From contig JAISOO010000031.1 of NCBI GenBank assembly GCA_031275595.1, positions 1 through 16,281 of the forward strand: 16,281 nt of DNA, in the 5' to 3' direction. Shown here in pieces: positions 13,829 to 16,281 of the stretch (the first letter of the stretch is position 1; each line of letters begins with the position of its first letter). Below the pieces are notes generated by a model. The model saw nothing but the letters and a program-made list of their open reading frames with translations. It searched no databases and was not told where the DNA came from. The stretch comes from Spirochaetaceae bacterium. Its GTDB lineage: Bacteria > Spirochaetota > Spirochaetia > Treponematales > Breznakiellaceae. A program made the translations under genes and the position numbers.

Positions 13829-15292
13829 TCAGGCGTCCCGGAGAAAGGCGATATACCCCCGGTAGGTGGTATAGAGGTCTATTTTGCTTATCACCTCAAA
13901 GGGGGAGTGCATGGAAAGGACCGGGATACCGCAGTCCAAAACTTCCACCCCCAGATGGGCGACAAACAGGGCGATGGTTCCGCCGCCGCCCTGATCCACC
14001 TTGCCCAGATCGCCGAATTGCCAGCGGATCTGGTTCTTATTGAAGATCCCCTGCACCTTTTGACAGAATTCGGCGTTGGCCTCGCTGCCGCCGAATTTTC
14101 CACCCCGGCCGGTGTATTTGCTTAATACAATACCCTTGCCGAAATAAGAGGCGGTTTTTTTATCATAAACCGAATCAAAGTTGGGATCATAGGCCGCGTT
14201 AACATCCGCGGAAAGCATGGAGGAATTGCCCAGGCACCGGCGGAGTTCAATCTCCGAATACCGATCCATGGTTTTTGAACAGAGGTAGGCGGCAAAATTT
14301 TCAAAGAGCCGGGACTGGGCGCCGGTATTTCCCACGGAACCTATTTCTTCCTTATCCGTAAGAAGGCAGACCACGGTTTTTTCCGGGAGCGCCGGGGCTG
14401 AGGCAAAATGCAGGACCCCTTGAAAGGCAGGATAGGCGCAGCACCGGTCGTCGTGGCCATAGCCCCCTATCATGCTCCGGTCCAGGCCGATATCCCGGGC
14501 CTTATAGGCGGGGACAAACTCAAATTCCGCCCCGGCAAAATCTTCCTCCACAAAGCCGTACCTTTCGTGAAGCAGGCTGAGGAGCTTAAGTTTAACCCGG
14601 TCTTTGGCCTTATCGTCCCTATAGGGCTCGGAACCCGCCAGGATATTGAGATCCTCCCCGCCGAAAAATTCGGCGGCCTTTTTCTGCATCTGATCCCGGG
14701 CCAGGTGGGGGAGGAGATCGGTGATCGTAAAAACCGGATCCCCTTCATCCTCGCCGATACAGATGCTGGACTTCTTCCCCTCCCTGTCGATCACCGTGCC
14801 GTGCATGGCCAGGGGCATGGCGGTCCACTGGTAATGCTTAATGCCCCCGTAATAATGGGAGTCAAACAGGGCAAGCCCCGAATCTTCGTAGAGGGGATTG
14901 GTTTTCAGATCGATCCGGGGCGAATCCACATGGGCCCCCACAATATTAAGCCCTTCCCCCAGGGGCCTGCGGCCGATTACCGCAAACACCAGGGACTTTC
15001 CCCGGATGTTCTGGTATACCTTCGCTCCCGGGGACAATTTCCCCTCCCCTTTCAACAGGGTTTCAATATCGATGAAACCCTCTCGATGCAATATATCCAG
15101 GCATTGGCCCACAAATTCCCGTTCGGTTTTACCTTGGTCCAGAAAGGTCTTGTATCCTTCGGCAAACTCATGGATCCTGGGGCGATCCTCAGACTCCGCC
15201 GTATCCCAACAATTTTTAAGCTCAAAGGTGAGTTTCTCCGCAAGGAGCTGCCCCTCACTTTTAGTTTCCCCATTCACCGGTTCTGTCCCCAT
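13829..15292 (-). CDS. M18-family zinc aminopeptidase
   Basis: A cytoplasmic metallo-aminopeptidase of the aspartyl aminopeptidase/aminopeptidase I family, which removes N-terminal residues from peptides during peptide turnover. The 487 residues are normal for the family. Zinc-ligand and catalytic motifs appear in order: G-A-H-V-D-S-P-R-I-D-L-K, then Y-G-H-D-D-R near the middle, D-K-E-E-I-G-S-V-G-N-T-G (the catalytic glutamates), S-A-D-V-N-A-A and the C-terminal H-S-P-F-E. The start at 15292 has AGGAG seven bases upstream. It is transcribed away from gltX from its own promoter and faces tRNA-Val; no clear terminator is seen. Substrate preference (acidic or neutral N-terminus) cannot be told from sequence. 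Confidence 0.93.
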   Translation of the reverse strand: MGTEPVNGETKSEGQLLAEKLTFELKNCWDTAESEDRPRIHEFAEGYKTFLDQGKTEREFVGQCLDILHREGFIDIETLLKGEGKLSPGAKVYQNIRGKSLVFAVIGRRPLGEGLNIVGAHVDSPRIDLKTNPLYEDSGLALFDSHYYGGIKHYQWTAMPLAMHGTVIDREGKKSSICIGEDEGDPVFTITDLLPHLARDQMQKKAAEFFGGEDLNILAGSEPYRDDKAKDRVKLKLLSLLHERYGFVEEDFAGAEFEFVPAYKARDIGLDRSMIGGYGHDDRCCAYPAFQGVLHFASAPALPEKTVVCLLTDKEEIGSVGNTGAQSRLFENFAAYLCSKTMDRYSEIELRRCLGNSSMLSADVNAAYDPNFDSVYDKKTASYFGKGIVLSKYTGRGGKFGGSEANAEFCQKVQGIFNKNQIRWQFGDLGKVDQGGGGTIALFVAHLGVEVLDCGIPVLSMHSPFEVISKIDLYTTYRGYIAFLRDA

Positions 15293-15309
15293 GTATACAC
15301 TCCTAACCC

Positions 15310-15338
15310 ACTATAGGCTTTTATTCGGTAAAATTCAA
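15310..15338 (-). promoter_or_regulatory. Promoter of the M18 aminopeptidase gene
   Basis: On the minus strand TTGAAT (15338-15333), a 17-bp spacer and TATAGT (15315-15310; five of six). It lies 18 bp before the start codon and is followed by the ribosome binding site AGGAG. Confidence 0.6.
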
Positions 15339-15348
15339 TTCCCCGCAT

Positions 15349-15376
15349 TGCCGGTTTGAGCGGTTTATAGTAAGAT
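15349..15376 (+). promoter_or_regulatory. Probable gltX promoter
   Basis: TTGCCG (15349-15354), a 16-bp spacer and TAAGAT (15371-15376). The layout and -10 box match the cheA promoter. The predicted start is about four bases before the ATG. An alternative -10, TATAGT at 15366-15371, would give a nine-base leader with AAGGG placed unusually close to the start. Confidence 0.4.
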
Positions 15377-15386
15377 CAAGGGTACT

Positions 15387-16281
15387 ATGGAAATACGAGA
15401 CCGTTACGCTCCGTCCCCCACGGGGCTCCAGCATATCGGGGGGGTGCGGACCGCCCTTTTCAACTACCTCTTTGCCCGCTCCCGGGGGGGGGCTTTCATC
15501 CTGCGCCTGGAGGACACCGACCGGACCCGCTCGGATCCTGCCTTTGTACAAAACCTCTACGAGACCTTTGCCTGGCTCGGGATTCCCTGGGACGAGGGGC
15601 CTGACATGGGGGGGCCCCATGCCCCCTACGTGCAGTCGGAGCGCTTTGAGATCTACCGGACATACGCCCGGACGCTGGTGGAGTCAGGCGGGGCCTACCC
15701 CTGCTTCTGCTCTCCCCGGCGGCTGGAAGAAGTCCGCTCGGCGCGGGAAGCGGCCCGTTCCGGGGAAACCGGCTATGACCGGCGCTGCCGGGATATTCCC
15801 CCCCAGGAGGGGGCGGAGCGGGTCCGCTCCGGGGAGGCCCACACCATCCGGCTCAAAATCCCCCTGGGGGAGGCCACCCGGTTCCGGGACCGGCTCCTGG
15901 GGGACATCGAATGGAAGAACGAGGACATAAACCCCGACCCGGTGCTCCTCAAGTCCGACGGCTTCCCCACCTACCCTCTGGCCAATGTGGTGGACGATCA
16001 CCTCATGGGCATAAGCCACGTTCTGCGGGCCCAGGAATGGCTCCCTTCCACCCCCCTGCACGTGATCCTCTACGGGAGCTTTGGCTGGTCCCCTCCGGAA
16101 TTTTGCCACCTCCCCATGGTGATGGGCCCGGACGGGAAAAAGCTCAGCAAACGCCACGGGGCCACCAGCATAGACGAGTTCCGCCGCCAGGGCTACCTGC
16201 GCGAGGCCCTCCTCAACTACGTGGCCCTCCTGGGCTGTTCCTATGAGGAGGGAAAGGACCTCTACACCCTGGACGAATTGG
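15387..16281 (+). CDS. gltX: Glutamyl-tRNA synthetase (5' part, open at window end)
   Basis: Charges tRNA-Glu (and possibly tRNA-Gln, where the amidotransferase route is used) with glutamate. The frame is open from the ATG at 15387 to the last base, giving 298 codons of an expected 480-500. Class I motifs are present: R-Y-A-P-S-P-T-G-L-Q-H-I-G-G (HIGH-type motif H16-I-G-G19) and the KMSKS-type loop K252-L-S-K-R-H-G. Also visible are I-L-R-L-E-D-T-D-R-T-R and Y-P-L-A-N-V-V-D-D-H-L-M-G-I-S-H. Cysteines C106, C108 and C134 resemble the zinc site of some GluRS enzymes. The gene is divergent from the aminopeptidase, with 94 bp between the two starts. Confidence 0.95.
   Translation, partial: MEIRDRYAPSPTGLQHIGGVRTALFNYLFARSRGGAFILRLEDTDRTRSDPAFVQNLYETFAWLGIPWDEGPDMGGPHAPYVQSERFEIYRTYARTLVESGGAYPCFCSPRRLEEVRSAREAARSGETGYDRRCRDIPPQEGAERVRSGEAHTIRLKIPLGEATRFRDRLLGDIEWKNEDINPDPVLLKSDGFPTYPLANVVDDHLMGISHVLRAQEWLPSTPLHVILYGSFGWSPPEFCHLPMVMGPDGKKLSKRHGATSIDEFRRQGYLREALLNYVALLGCSYEEGKDLYTLDEL

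Noticed and set aside
14408..15316. 302-codon plus-strand ORF opposite the M18 aminopeptidase gene
   Set aside because: The minus-strand gene has full catalytic motifs, a promoter and a Shine-Dalgarno; the opposite frame has none.

Overview
The window looks like a chromosome segment from a fairly GC-rich member of the Treponema lineage (Spirochaetota). The main evidence is a cheA-cheW-cheX cluster in the treponemal order. Its CheW carries a C-terminal CheR-like domain, and its CheA has an enlarged dimerisation region; both are features reported for oral treponemes. An M18 aminopeptidase of the kind carried by spirochaetes and an omptin-type outer-membrane barrel (so a diderm host) also fit. 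The species cannot be fixed from the sequence; a gut or free-living relative of Treponema is the best guess (inference).

Layout. (1) 1-411: the first 28 codons of an unrecognised gene on the minus strand, preceded by eleven tandem 21-bp units (122-352) that also read as a heptapeptide-repeat ORF, with a good minus-strand promoter at 383-411. (2) 412-882: non-coding, with palindromes, one copy of a 119-bp three-hairpin element and the livJ promoter. (3) 883-5712: a complete branched-chain amino-acid type ABC importer, livJ-livH-livM-livG-livF. A strong terminator and an array of hairpins separate the binding-protein gene from the tightly packed, partly overlapping membrane and ATPase genes. 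(4) 5793-6785 (minus): an omptin-family outer-membrane protease. (5) 6786-7145: a second copy of the three-hairpin element and further palindromes. (6) 7146-9005: an RNase II-family exoribonuclease. (7) 9107-13318: cheA, cheW-cheR-like and cheX, with no cheY following. (8) 13319-13713: duplicated non-coding modules, then tRNA-Val(GAC). (9) 13829-15292 (minus): M18 aminopeptidase. (10) 15387 to the window end: the 5' part of gltX, glutamyl-tRNA synthetase, open at the edge.

How the genes work together. LivJ captures a ligand in the periplasm; LivH and LivM form the channel and LivG and LivF power it. CheA and CheW form the chemoreceptor signalling core that phosphorylates CheY (encoded elsewhere), and CheX removes the phosphate. 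The remaining genes are housekeeping: RNA decay, peptide turnover and tRNA charging.

The most interesting non-coding signals are: the repeat-filled leader at the left edge; the paired 119-bp elements with compensatory base changes; two GTATA-N2-TATAC sites, one inside the livJ promoter; the livJ-livH hairpin array; and a recurring arrangement in which a -10 box lies only 6-10 nt before the ATG, suggesting leaderless mRNAs.
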